Of a DNA stretch of 64,000 nt, positions 1 through 8,240 are shown piece by piece. The translations under genes and the position numbers were made by a program. The notes under the pieces were generated by a model, which saw only the letters and a program-made list of their open reading frames with translations, searched no databases and was not told where the DNA came from. This DNA comes from Microvirga lupini. Lineage in GTDB: Bacteria > Pseudomonadota > Alphaproteobacteria > Rhizobiales > Beijerinckiaceae. Numbering within the stretch: position 1 is the stretch's first letter; every line of letters begins with the position of its first letter. The DNA lies in the NCBI GenBank assembly GCA_000517005.1, contig KI911965.1, positions 35,600 through 99,599 of the forward strand. The letters are read 5' to 3'.

Positions 1-72
1 TTCGCGCGGATTTCAAACGAGCAGCCTTCGAGCGAACAATGACGGGGCGGCGGGCCCTGAAAGCTCTATCGT

Positions 73-504
73 CTACAGTGTTCTAATCTCAGACGAGGCT
101 TGAGGATGGCGTGCACGTGACTGCAATGCGTCAATCGACCAGCTGCCTGCCCCGAATGCGGCCAGAAGCAAAAAGCCGCCTGCAATTGCGAGATCCTTAT
201 TGAAGTGGATGAACTCGCCGATGTCCTCGACATTCCGATGGAACAGGATGGCGGTCAGAACGCAGAAACCTCCCAAGGCCAGTGCAGCCAGACGCGTTTG
301 GAAGCCGCAAGCGATGAGCAGACCGCCACCCAGCTCAGTCAGGATGACGAGTGGCAGAAGCACTCCCGGCACACCATGATTTTCCATGTATTGTACCGTT
401 CCCTCATAATAGCCGATCTTGCTCCAGCCTTCGACAATGAAGATGAACGCCAACAGGAGTCTTGCCACGAGCGAAAGCGGCGCCTGAAGCTTGATCATTG
501 GCAT
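73..504 (-). CDS. DoxX family membrane protein
   Basis: The 143-residue protein has four hydrophobic segments (about residues 8-26, 46-67, 71-88 and 104-121) and the N-terminal pattern LLLAFIFIVEGWSKI, typical of the DoxX family of small inner-membrane proteins. Family members take part in quinone-linked or oxidative-stress-related redox processes, but no substrate can be named here. The ATG at 504 is supported by AAGGA about 5 bases upstream. It lies downstream of the TPR gene on the same strand with a 64-base gap. The first 72 bases of the window hold no gene that I can see. Confidence 0.85.
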   Translation of the reverse strand: MPMIKLQAPLSLVARLLLAFIFIVEGWSKIGYYEGTVQYMENHGVPGVLLPLVILTELGGGLLIACGFQTRLAALALGGFCVLTAILFHRNVEDIGEFIHFNKDLAIAGGFLLLAAFGAGSWSIDALQSRARHPQASSEIRTL

Positions 505-568
505 CGTTCCTTCTCGAGATGCAGCCCACGGACGCCGCGTTGAGAAGACCGCTCCGTCTCCTATCGCT

Positions 569-1225
569 TCATCGAGGAGCGGCCTCTATCGCCTCGGCCA
601 GATCTTGATATTCCTCGCACTCCGTTCCGCACAACGTCTCGATGACCTGCAGCTGCTCCCGTGCGAGATCAAGCTTGCCCTGGATGACATAGGCTTCGCC
701 GAGATACTCCCGAACCTGCGCATATTGCGGGTCCATGGCGACGGACTTGAGATAGTAACCGATGCCTTCTTCTGTTCGTCCGAGCTTTCGCGTGATGTAT
801 CCGCGATAGTTGAGGGCCTTCGGCGTGTCCGGATTTCTGACCATGTTGAGCACCTCGAGCGCTTCATCGAAGCGTTCGGCCTTAGCAAGAGCGAAGGCAT
901 AATCTGTCGCGGCCTCATCCGTCAAAACTTCGCTCCGGACTTGAACGCAACGGCGGGATCTCTGGCTATAAATCTGGCCTCTTGGACAGGTCGTCATATT
1001 GAGAGAGCCGGCATCGCTGCCGCGTCCACCCTGCCGGCTAGCGCTTCCATTGTTTCCTCCACCGCCATCACCTCCGCCCCCGGCGCTACCGCCACCGCCG
1101 CCGCCCGAGTTCCCGCCTTCGCCTGCACCCATGGCAGGTGTGAGCATGCATGCGGTGCCGATAGACAGGACAAAGGCTCCTGCCAGCAAACTGAGACGGT
1201 GAATTACTTCATTGCGATGTTTCAT
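569..1225 (-). CDS. secreted Gly-rich TPR protein
   Basis: This 218-residue protein starts with a signal peptide (about residues 1-34, ending AMGA). A flexible glycine/serine-rich stretch (about 37-62), a short cysteine-containing segment (CPRGQIYSQRSRRCV) and a C-terminal tetratricopeptide region (about 105-200, with NYRGYITRKLGRTEEGIGYY as one helix-turn-helix unit) follow. It is probably a periplasmic or surface protein that binds another protein through its TPRs. The function is unknown. The start at 1225 is chosen because AGGAGG lies 5 bases upstream. A longer reading from 1258 would put non-signal residues before the signal peptide. The 256 bases upstream, to 1481, show no gene. Confidence 0.8.
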   Translation of the reverse strand: MKHRNEVIHRLSLLAGAFVLSIGTACMLTPAMGAGEGGNSGGGGGGSAGGGGDGGGGNNGSASRQGGRGSDAGSLNMTTCPRGQIYSQRSRRCVQVRSEVLTDEAATDYAFALAKAERFDEALEVLNMVRNPDTPKALNYRGYITRKLGRTEEGIGYYLKSVAMDPQYAQVREYLGEAYVIQGKLDLAREQLQVIETLCGTECEEYQDLAEAIEAAPR

Positions 1226-1481
1226 CGTGTCCTCCTGAAAGGCACTCCACGATACCAAGGCCGAGCAACTGGAACCCGGGTCGGATCGTCCTGAAACGCT
1301 GCGTGCGGCTCTTGCTCCGTGATCGTCGCCGGAGAAATCGGAACCATTGTCCTCAACCGCAGATTCGAGCCTTATGCTCAGCCTCTCCGTCCAAATGATA
1401 GCGTGGATTCTTGCCCATTACGAGGCGGAGATAGCATGCCGTCGCGCCTTCCACGTCTCTCGCTCCCCTTGGCGAGCGTGG

Positions 1482-2411
1482 CTATTGAGCATTTCGCAGG
1501 AAGCGGGTGAGGTCGAATGCCGTGAGGAGACCAAGGGTACAGATCATAATACCCAAGCTCTCTGAATAGCTCGGCCATTCGTTCAGAAGCGGGATCGCGA
1601 GCAGAAGTGCGCCTGAAGGCACCAGGGCAGGAAAGAGCGCCGCTTCTCCTGCGCCAATCCGGGAAACCGCCTTGGCAATGGCAACAGGTGCCAAGCACCC
1701 GCCCAATATGCCTTGGAAGAATGCTTGAGCCAGCCAAACATCCAACGATACTGCCCTGTCGTGATGCGAGGCGAGAAAGAACGGGAGAAAGGCGAATGCC
1801 GACAGGATAGAGACTTGGCCGATCCCGATAACCGGATCGACTTTCCAGCGGCCGAGAAGATAGGTGAATGTTCCCCAGAGCGACCCTGCCGCGAGGAAAC
1901 ACAGATCTCCAAGCCAGACACGATCCGACGATTGCGGCGTCGGAGCATGCTGAGCGGACGCGATGAACAGCAATCCGGCGATGAGAACCATCATGCCCAA
2001 CAGGCGGAGAACGGGCGACCGCCTGCCATCGAGCCGCCAAGCGAGAGCATTGGCGCTCATCATCGTAGCACCTGCGGTCAGCACCACGGCATGAGATAGG
2101 GGCGCAAGTCCGAAGGCCGTGTTGATGAGAAGGCCGAACGGAGGCCCCGCCAGGATCGTCAGCGAGAGAAGGCGTCCCCACCCTAGGGCATAGGCCTTGC
2201 GGCGCGACAGAACCACCGGGACCAACAGCAGGGCGGCAATACCGAAGCGAAGCATGGACATGTCCATGGGTGTAAGGCCATCCATTCGCCCAAGCCTTGA
2301 GCCCACGTTATAGCCCGTCCAGGCCAGGGCGGCGGTGAGCCCCCAAAAGATGCCGACGGCTGGCGATGCGCCAGTGTTTCTCCGGACTTCGTTCATCTGG
2401 GCAAGGGACAT
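1482..2411 (-). CDS. DMT superfamily transporter (EamA)
   Basis: The protein (309 residues from the chosen ATG) has about ten hydrophobic helices arranged as two EamA repeats, the hallmark of drug/metabolite exporters of the inner membrane. The first repeat holds the FGIAALLLVPVVL and PLSHAVVLTAGATMMSANALAW segments. The second begins near LGDLCFLAAGSLWGTFTYLL. The substrate cannot be told. Starts at 2411 and 2396 are both possible. A perfect 12-bp hairpin at 2475-2506 separates it from the MBL-fold gene upstream, so it is probably its own transcription unit. Confidence 0.82.
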   Translation of the reverse strand: MSLAQMNEVRRNTGASPAVGIFWGLTAALAWTGYNVGSRLGRMDGLTPMDMSMLRFGIAALLLVPVVLSRRKAYALGWGRLLSLTILAGPPFGLLINTAFGLAPLSHAVVLTAGATMMSANALAWRLDGRRSPVLRLLGMMVLIAGLLFIASAQHAPTPQSSDRVWLGDLCFLAAGSLWGTFTYLLGRWKVDPVIGIGQVSILSAFAFLPFFLASHHDRAVSLDVWLAQAFFQGILGGCLAPVAIAKAVSRIGAGEAALFPALVPSGALLLAIPLLNEWPSYSESLGIMICTLGLLTAFDLTRFLRNAQ

Positions 2412-2474
2412 GCTACAGCACCTTTCCGAGTGCTCGTTCGATCCAGACGCATTCGGACAGCGCTGAAGGCCTGT

Positions 2475-2506
2475 CTGCACGAGAGGAAGCCGCCCCTCTC
2501 GTGCAG
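2475..2506 (-). terminator. perfect 12-bp hairpin after MBL gene
   Basis: CTGCACGAGAGG (2475-2486) and CCTCTCGTGCAG (2495-2506) form a perfect stem with an 8-base loop, starting 11 bases past the stop codon of the MBL-fold gene. There is no clear U-tract, so it may act as a terminator with Rho or as an mRNA 3' end stabiliser. Confidence 0.6.
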
Positions 2507-2516
2507 TGCATATCAT

Positions 2517-3473
2517 TTAGCCCTGGAGCTTGCTCCACATGTCGCGGTCGCGTTCAGCGGTCCAGATGACGGGATGGTCGATGCCGGAGGCCTCGTCGAA
2601 GGCACGCGAGACGTTGAACGGCAGGCAGTGCTCGTAGATGGCAAAGGCGCCGAACTTCGGGTCCATCACCTCGCGCGTCGCGGCAAAGCTCTCCTTCAGG
2701 GAGTGCCCCCGCGCCACCGACAGCTCGGCGGCGCCATAGAGCCTGGTGACGAAGTCCCGCGTCATTGCCACCGCCTCACGCACCTGCTGTGTGCTCTGCA
2801 GCGCGTCGCCCCGCCCCGGCGCAATCGCCTTGGGCTGGAAATCGAGGATAGCATCGAGCGTCTGCGGCCATTCGCGCAGATACGCGTCGCCGCAATAGCA
2901 AGCGGAATGGTACTCGACCAGATCGCCGGTGAACATCACCTCGGCATCCGGCACCCAGGCGACGATGTCGCCCGCCGTGTGGCCGGCGCCGAGATGAAAC
3001 AGCTTGACCTCACGCTGGCCGAGGAACACCGACATCCCGCTCGCGAAGGTCAGCGTCGGCCAAGTCAGGCCCTCCGGGATGCTGCTCTCGCCGCGGAACA
3101 GGCGCGGGAAGCGGCCGATCTCGGAAGCCTTATCCTGCTCGCCCCGCTCGACGATGAGATCGTAGGTGGCATTCGAGGCAATAATGCCCTGCGCCTGGTA
3201 GGCCGAAGCGCCGAGCACACGCACGGCGTGGTAGTGGGAGAGCACCACGTACTTGATCGGCTTGTCGGTGACGGTACGCACGCGGGCGATCACGTCTTCT
3301 GCCATAGCGGGCGTGGCCTGAGCATCGATGACCATGCAGCCGTCATCGCCGACGATGATGCCGGAATTGGGATCACCTTCGGCCGTATAGGCATACAGGT
3401 CCGGCCCGATCTCGGTAAACGACACCGTCTTGTCGGCCGTGTCCGCCGTCGAGGCGAAAGCTTTGGTCGTCAT
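2517..3473 (-). CDS. MBL-fold protein with altered metal site
   Basis: The 318-residue protein has the metallo-beta-lactamase fold order: VIDAQATP near residue 50, SHYHAVR at 79-85, GAGHTAGD at 162-169, TGD at 182-184 and APGRG at 218-222. The family motif HxHxDH reads H80-Y-H82-A-V84-R85, and the usual C-terminal PGHG reads PGRG (R221). Three residues that normally bind the second zinc are therefore replaced, while H80, H82, H165 and bridging D184 remain. It probably acts as a hydrolase or ring-opening enzyme in the pathway encoded upstream, but that is inference. The start at 3473 has GGGAG upstream and overlaps the end of the OYE gene by 4 bases, which indicates translational coupling. Confidence 0.8.
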   Translation of the reverse strand: MTTKAFASTADTADKTVSFTEIGPDLYAYTAEGDPNSGIIVGDDGCMVIDAQATPAMAEDVIARVRTVTDKPIKYVVLSHYHAVRVLGASAYQAQGIIASNATYDLIVERGEQDKASEIGRFPRLFRGESSIPEGLTWPTLTFASGMSVFLGQREVKLFHLGAGHTAGDIVAWVPDAEVMFTGDLVEYHSACYCGDAYLREWPQTLDAILDFQPKAIAPGRGDALQSTQQVREAVAMTRDFVTRLYGAAELSVARGHSLKESFAATREVMDPKFGAFAIYEHCLPFNVSRAFDEASGIDHPVIWTAERDRDMWSKLQG

Positions 3474-4678
3474 TGTCTTGTTTCTCCCAGCTGATGGCCA
3501 GAGCCTATCGGACTCTTGGCGCAGTTGTCGGTGAACTTGAGTTTCTCCATGAGAGGCGCCCGCTTTGCGAGCCAGGGTCCATGCTGGATCGGCCAATGCT
3601 CGAAACCGGAATCATAACCGAGAGCGTGAGCCGCATGGTGGGGCCAGTACGGATCGTAGAGAGCCTGCCGGCCGATCGCGATCAGGTCTGCCTTGCCCTC
3701 CCGGAGGATGGCTTCCGCTAGGTGGCCATCAAGAATGACGCCGACAGCCTGTGTCCTGACATTCGCTTCACGGCGGATGCGTTCCGAGAACGGGACTTGA
3801 AATCCAAGCCCTCGCGGAACGTTCATGTTGCGCGTCTCGTCCGAAAGCCCACCGGAGGAGCAATCGATCACATCCACACCGATTGCCTTGAGTTCCCGTG
3901 CGAGCACGACGGAATCGTTCAAATCCCATCCGTCTTCAGTTCCATCGACCGCCGAGATGCGCACGAAGAGAGGTTTCTCCTCCGGCCATACAGCTCGCAC
4001 GTCGGCGGCAATCTCGAGGGCGAGTCGCATGCGATTCTCGCGCGAGCCGCCATACTCATCCTCTCTAAGATTGGATTGCGGCGAGAGGAAGGATGCGACG
4101 AGATAGCCATGTCCGAAATGCAGCTCCACGACGTCGAAGCCGGCCTGCTCCGCCCGCTTGGCTGCATCGACGAACGTCTGCCGGATCTCAGAGATCTCGC
4201 TCACAGTCAAAGCCTCGGGCACGGACCATTCAGGCCCAGCTGCAATGGAACTCGGGCCGACCCGTCGCCATGGCTCGCCTGTCTCGCGCAATTGCTCCAT
4301 CGTGAGTGCCCTGCCACCCTCCCACAATGCCTGAGAGCCGGCTTTGCGTCCCGCATGGGCCAGTTGCACGCCGATTGCGGCGCCATTCTGGTGGACGAAT
4401 TCGACAATGGCTTTGAAGGGAGCTACCTGCTCGTCAGCCCACAGCCCGACATCCCTCACGCCAATACGAGCGCTCTGCTCGACCGCCGTGCTCTCGACAA
4501 AAATGAGCCCGGCTCCGCCCAGCGCGAACTTGCCGAGATGAACCAGATGCCAAGCCCCAGCCAGCCCTTGCTCTGCCGAATGCTGACACATTGGCGAGAT
4601 GACCACGCGGTTCTTGAGAGTGAGCCCCCGGATCGCCAGGGGCTCGAAGAGCCGTGGCCGCTGATACGCTGGAGTCAT
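3470..4678 (-). CDS. Old Yellow Enzyme-type flavin oxidoreductase
   Basis: The 402-residue protein matches the YqjM-like (class III) Old Yellow Enzyme family, FMN-dependent TIM-barrel ene-reductases. Visible marks are the N-terminal LFEPLAIRGLTLKNRVVISPMC with the redox-tuning Cys31, HAGRKA (108-113), the substrate-binding pair in ELHFGHGYL around residue 185, FLSPQSN and YGGSRENR, and the C-terminal AIGRQAL. Such enzymes reduce C=C bonds conjugated to a carbonyl using NAD(P)H. It lies between the KstD-like flavoprotein (45-base gap) and the MBL protein (4-base overlap), so it is most likely part of one catabolic operon. Confidence 0.9.
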   Translation of the reverse strand: MTPAYQRPRLFEPLAIRGLTLKNRVVISPMCQHSAEQGLAGAWHLVHLGKFALGGAGLIFVESTAVEQSARIGVRDVGLWADEQVAPFKAIVEFVHQNGAAIGVQLAHAGRKAGSQALWEGGRALTMEQLRETGEPWRRVGPSSIAAGPEWSVPEALTVSEISEIRQTFVDAAKRAEQAGFDVVELHFGHGYLVASFLSPQSNLREDEYGGSRENRMRLALEIAADVRAVWPEEKPLFVRISAVDGTEDGWDLNDSVVLARELKAIGVDVIDCSSGGLSDETRNMNVPRGLGFQVPFSERIRREANVRTQAVGVILDGHLAEAILREGKADLIAIGRQALYDPYWPHHAAHALGYDSGFEHWPIQHGPWLAKRAPLMEKLKFTDNCAKSPIGSGHQLGETRQ

Positions 4679-4723
4679 CGCTCACTCCCCGGAGCGGTTG
4701 ATAAGCGCCCTCATGTTCGAGCC

Positions 4724-6460
4724 TTATGCCGCCGGACGGCTCGCGGTTGAAGCAGCCTCGGCCCCGACACCGGCGAGGTGCCGACCTGCGATAAAGCCGA
4801 AGGTCATGGCCGGCCCGAGCGTGATGCCGCCGCCGGGATAATTGCCGCCCATGATGCTCGCCATGTCGTTGCCGGCGGCATAGAGGCCGGGGATGACATT
4901 TCCGTTCTCGTCGATCACTCGTGCATCAGCGTCGGTCTTGAGCCCAGCAAAAGTGCCGAGATCACCAGGAACGACCTTCACCGCATAGAACGGGCCACGC
5001 GCGATAGGGCCGACGCAGGGATTGGGCTTGTGATCCGGATCACCGAGATATCGGTTATACGCAGTGCTGCCGCGCTTGAACTGAGGATCCTCGCCCCGGC
5101 GCGCGTCACGATTGTAAGTCTCGACCGTCTGCTCGAACGCGGCAGGGTTGATACCCACTTTCTCGGCCAGCTCGCGCAGAGTGCGTCCCTTAATCAAATA
5201 GCCGTTCTGCAAAGCGGGCGTCAGAGGCACCGGGAACGGTTTCACGAAACCCAGACCGTAGCGGCGTATCGTCGGATGATCGACGATGAGCCAGGCTGCC
5301 TTTTCAGAATCGTCGCCGCAGGCACTCACCATTGCCTGCACGAAATCGTGGTAGGAATTGGCTTCGTTCGTAAAGCGCTTGCCGCTCTTCGTCACGGCGA
5401 TAACCCCGGGCTTGCCGCGATCGATGAAGTGCGGAAACGGTCTGGCAGTGCCGTCCCGGCGTGGCACGAGTGAAACCGGAACCCACGCTGCCGCATTGGG
5501 CAGGCCCTCGATAGCCCGTCCGCCGACCCGCTCGCCCAGACGGATGCCGTCGCCGGTGTTGCCGGGAGGGGCTGGAGACCAATGTTCAGCCCCTGTCGGC
5601 GCATGCGGGAACAGTTCCTTCCGACGCAGCATGTCCTGCGGAAAACCACCGGCCGCCAGCACGACACCTCGGCGGGTGCGGACTTCGGTGATCCCATCCT
5701 CGGTTTGAACCAAAGCCCCTTTCACGGCGCCGTCTTCTACGATCAGATCCTTCACCGGCGAAGAAGTCCAGATCGGAATGTTCCGGTCCAATGCGGATTT
5801 GGCCAAGCGCCCAATGAGAGCGTTGCCGTTCGTCAGGCGCATCGCACGGCCATAGGATACGAGGTCGCGGCCATACTTTGCCAGAAGCACGCCGACATAG
5901 GCGGCGGATTTGACGGAGCGGGTCACGTTGAAGAAGTGAAGGAGTTCCTTGCCCGATCCAATCATCATGCCAAGGAACGTAATCTCCTTCAGCGGCGGCC
6001 GCAGGCGAGCGATTTCCTTGCCGAGCCTGCGCCCATCATAGGGTGACGCCACGATCGAGCGACCGCCGGGCATGCCACCCGGCGCGTCCGGATGATAATC
6101 GGAGAAGGCTGGACCGAGGGTGAAATCCATCTCGGTGTTCTCCTGGAAGAACTCGACCATCTTCGGGCCATTCTCCAGGAAGGCATCGACGCGGCTCGCA
6201 TCGAAGTGGTTGCCGGCCTCATGCTGAAGATAGGTGCGAGCCGCTTCGCGAGAATCCTTGAAGCCTTCCCGCTTGGCCAGCGGATTGCAGGGGATCCACA
6301 TCCATCCGCCGGAGCGGGCGGTGGTTCCGCCGAAAACAGGCTCCTTTTCCGCGATGATCACATCAAGACCATGAAGCCGGGCCGTCAGCGCAGTTGCAAA
6401 ACCGCCGGCGCCGGACCCAACCACTAGAACATCACAGGTGACAGTTTTCGTCGGCTTCAT
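4724..6460 (-). CDS. KstD-like FAD-dependent dehydrogenase
   Basis: This 578-residue flavoprotein belongs to the FAD_binding_2 family (fumarate reductase/3-ketosteroid dehydrogenase type). It has the N-terminal dinucleotide fold VVGSGAGGFATALTA with an acidic residue at the end of strand 2 (IIAEKE). The characteristic C-terminal segment GGNYPGGGITLGPAMTFG contacts the flavin. Relatives introduce or remove double bonds next to a carbonyl in steroids or cyclic ketones. The ATG at 6460 has GAGGA 6 bases upstream. Two palindromes resembling IclR operators lie at 6520-6558, just upstream. The substrate is unknown. Partnership with an ene-reductase suggests a cyclic enone. Confidence 0.87.
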   Translation of the reverse strand: MKPTKTVTCDVLVVGSGAGGFATALTARLHGLDVIIAEKEPVFGGTTARSGGWMWIPCNPLAKREGFKDSREAARTYLQHEAGNHFDASRVDAFLENGPKMVEFFQENTEMDFTLGPAFSDYHPDAPGGMPGGRSIVASPYDGRRLGKEIARLRPPLKEITFLGMMIGSGKELLHFFNVTRSVKSAAYVGVLLAKYGRDLVSYGRAMRLTNGNALIGRLAKSALDRNIPIWTSSPVKDLIVEDGAVKGALVQTEDGITEVRTRRGVVLAAGGFPQDMLRRKELFPHAPTGAEHWSPAPPGNTGDGIRLGERVGGRAIEGLPNAAAWVPVSLVPRRDGTARPFPHFIDRGKPGVIAVTKSGKRFTNEANSYHDFVQAMVSACGDDSEKAAWLIVDHPTIRRYGLGFVKPFPVPLTPALQNGYLIKGRTLRELAEKVGINPAAFEQTVETYNRDARRGEDPQFKRGSTAYNRYLGDPDHKPNPCVGPIARGPFYAVKVVPGDLGTFAGLKTDADARVIDENGNVIPGLYAAGNDMASIMGGNYPGGGITLGPAMTFGFIAGRHLAGVGAEAASTASRPAA

Positions 6461-6519
6461 GGCGTTCCTCGTGTCCCGCCCTGCTCCACAGCCTGAGGGC
6501 ATCTGTAATTCAGCATTTG

Positions 6520-6558
6520 CGAATGCATTCGTTAATTTGTTTTAGACGAACGCATTCG
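6520..6558. promoter_or_regulatory. two palindromic sites, probable IclR operator
   Basis: A perfect 12-bp palindrome CGAATGCATTCG (6520-6531) and a near copy CGAACGCATTCG (6547-6558) lie 60-100 bases before the KstD-like gene. The first is flanked by TTTG, as in the site at 8015. The identical 12-mer before the SDR/EthD unit and a degenerate copy before livK point to one regulator, most simply the IclR protein encoded at 8238-9101. Confidence 0.7.
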
Positions 6559-6611
6559 CTATTTCAAGGTACTTTCACATGCTTTGTTGATCGCTGGAAC
6601 CGCTCAGCTCG

Positions 6612-7301
6612 TCAGATCACCTCGTGCGTTTCCACGAGAAACGTCGTGATCTCCGCAATGAAGCTGAGCGCGTGCGTCTGGGAGACGTTCGCTGCCGGAG
6701 AGCGAAATGCCGCTTCGATATCGGCAATCGAGCGGAACCACAGTTCCACCATACCGTCGATGGGCAACGACTCGTAAGATGCAGGTTTCCCGAGTCCGAT
6801 GCTGCGCTCGGTGACGAAATTTTGGGTATATCCCATGAGATTTGGAAACTTCTTCACGGCCTCGGCGTGAAAGCCCCACCATTCCGCCTTGAACTGCTCG
6901 GCTGTCAGGCCTGGCTTGCGCGTCAGGATCGACATGCGCTTGATGAGAGGCCCGCGTGTGGCTTCCACCGGCACGACAATGTTCTGCTCGGCTGTGATCA
7001 ATCCCGTTTCGCCAACGAAGCGCTCGTGATCTTGAGCGACATCCCGATAGGCCTCGGACGAGATCGCCCGATACATGTCATCGATGCTGTCGAACCAGAG
7101 TTCCGAAATGCCGTCGATCGCCCAATTCCCACGGGCATGATCGATGGCAAGTTGGCGGCTATCGACGACGTGGTTCTGATGATAGCGCCTCAAACCTGGC
7201 AGACTGGCAACCAAGGGTCCATGCACGTTCCGCCAGTGGTCGCGGAAGTCTTCGTGGCTCAAGCCTTGCTTGCGGGTCAGAAGTCCCATGCGAACGATCA
7301 T
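6612..7301 (-). CDS. double EthD-domain protein
   Basis: The 229-residue protein contains two tandem EthD (dimeric alpha/beta barrel) halves. One begins MGLLTRKQGLSHEDFRDHW (about residues 5-105) and one MSILTRKPGLTAEQFKAEW (about 120-225). Each has a conserved H-x-x-x-x-x-P-x-x-x-x-Y-type segment (GLRRYHQNHV, NLMGYTQNFV). EthD-like proteins are small ferredoxin-like folds linked to degradation pathways, sometimes with lyase or isomerase activity. No reaction can be assigned. The ATG at 7301 has AAGGAG 6 bases upstream and overlaps the end of the upstream SDR reading frame, so the two were co-translated. Confidence 0.8.
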   Translation of the reverse strand: MIVRMGLLTRKQGLSHEDFRDHWRNVHGPLVASLPGLRRYHQNHVVDSRQLAIDHARGNWAIDGISELWFDSIDDMYRAISSEAYRDVAQDHERFVGETGLITAEQNIVVPVEATRGPLIKRMSILTRKPGLTAEQFKAEWWGFHAEAVKKFPNLMGYTQNFVTERSIGLGKPASYESLPIDGMVELWFRSIADIEAAFRSPAANVSQTHALSFIAEITTFLVETHEVI

Positions 7302-7311
7302 GACAGCTCCT

Positions 7312-7936
7312 TCACACTGCCAGATAGCCGCCGTCGACCACGAGCGTCGTGCCCGTCACGTAGCTCGACATATTGGATGCAAGAAAGACCGTCGGTCCGA
7401 TCAGCTCCTCGGGTTCTCCAAATCGACCCAGCGGAATGCGGGCCAGGAAGCGCTCTGCCCGTTCGGGATTGTTGCGTGTGGCTTCGGTCATCGGGGTATT
7501 GAGCGTGCCCGGCGCAATCGCGTTGACGCGAACTCCGTCTTTGGCCAGCTCCTGCGCCAAGTTCTGGGTCAGCATGCGCACAGCGGCCTTGGAGGTCGAA
7601 TAGCTGATCGATGTGGATGTCACGGCGCACGTCAGGGCTATCGATGGTGTTGCGGGGGCATATCCCGGCGTTGTTGACGAGGATCGATACTTGGCCGATG
7701 GAAGCTTCGACCTCGCGTGCCAAAGCATCACATGCTTCGGCGTCGGCGACATTGAGTTTATAGGACCAAGCTTCGCCACCTGCCTCGGCGATTCCTCGAG
7801 CCGTGCGCTCCGCCGCCTCTCCGTTCAGATCGGTCACGATGACTCGGGCCCCTTCCACGGCGAGCCCACGCGCAATGGCGGCGCCGTTCCCCTGACCGGC
7901 GCCCGTGACAAGTGCAATACGCCCTTCAAGCAACAT
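7312..7936 (-). pseudogene. SDR oxidoreductase, internal deletion/frameshift
   Basis: The first part (7936 down to about 7620) encodes a normal short-chain dehydrogenase N-terminus: LVTGAGQGNGAAIA cofactor loop, LNVAD and ILVNNAGI. The last part, in a reading frame shifted by one, encodes the normal C-terminus: SYSTSKAAVRML with the catalytic Tyr-Lys pair, VRVNAIAPG and LVVDGGYLAV, with a stop at 7312. Only about 26 residues separate NNAG from YSTSK where SDRs have about 65. So roughly 120-130 bases, including the catalytic Ser, appear deleted near 7620, and the length lost is not a multiple of three. The unshifted frame runs on to 7298 but is nonsense. The gene begins with GGGAG and ATG at 7936. 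Confidence 0.8.
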
Positions 7937-8014
7937 CTGTTTCGGCTCCCTGATCTGGTTGAGGCAATCACCCGCTTGTCATTTATCGGGCGCTTCATTC
8001 AGAGAAGCATATGA

Positions 8015-8038
8015 CGAATGCATTCGCAAATAGCGAAT
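8015..8038. promoter_or_regulatory. probable IclR operator before SDR/EthD unit
   Basis: The palindrome CGAATGCATTCG (8015-8026) is followed by CAAATAG and a second half-site CGAAT (8034-8038), 79-102 bases before the SDR start. The 12-mer is identical to that at 6520-6531. The flank CAAAT is also shared with that site read on the minus strand. Confidence 0.7.
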
Positions 8039-8144
8039 AGTCGTAGATGGGGTACGCTATGAGACTCAACGGCAGCATGGAGGATCACACTCCGCAACAG
8101 TGGAGCATGCATATCGAAGAACGGATGAATGAATGAGAGAAAGG

Positions 8145-8240
8145 TTAGAGCTGTTTCCACTGGCGTGGAATCATCTCACCTCTTTGTTGTACCGCATTTT
8201 TTGGCGGCGAACCGGAGCCACTTCGCCCAAAAATGCTCTA
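8145..8240. repeat. palindromic intergenic repeat element
   Basis: Read on the minus strand, this stretch begins in the IclR stop codon as TTAGAGCATTTTTGGGCGAAG and runs through CCGGTTCGCCG, AAAAAATGCGG, ACAACAAAGAGGT and GGAAACAGCTCTAA. The GCATTTTT and AAAAATGC arms pair across the CGGTTCGCC turn. I recognise this layout from dispersed intergenic repeats of Methylobacteriaceae and related genera. No second copy is visible in this window, so the call rests on recall. The remaining bases from 8041 to 8144 hold nothing that I can name. Confidence 0.5.
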
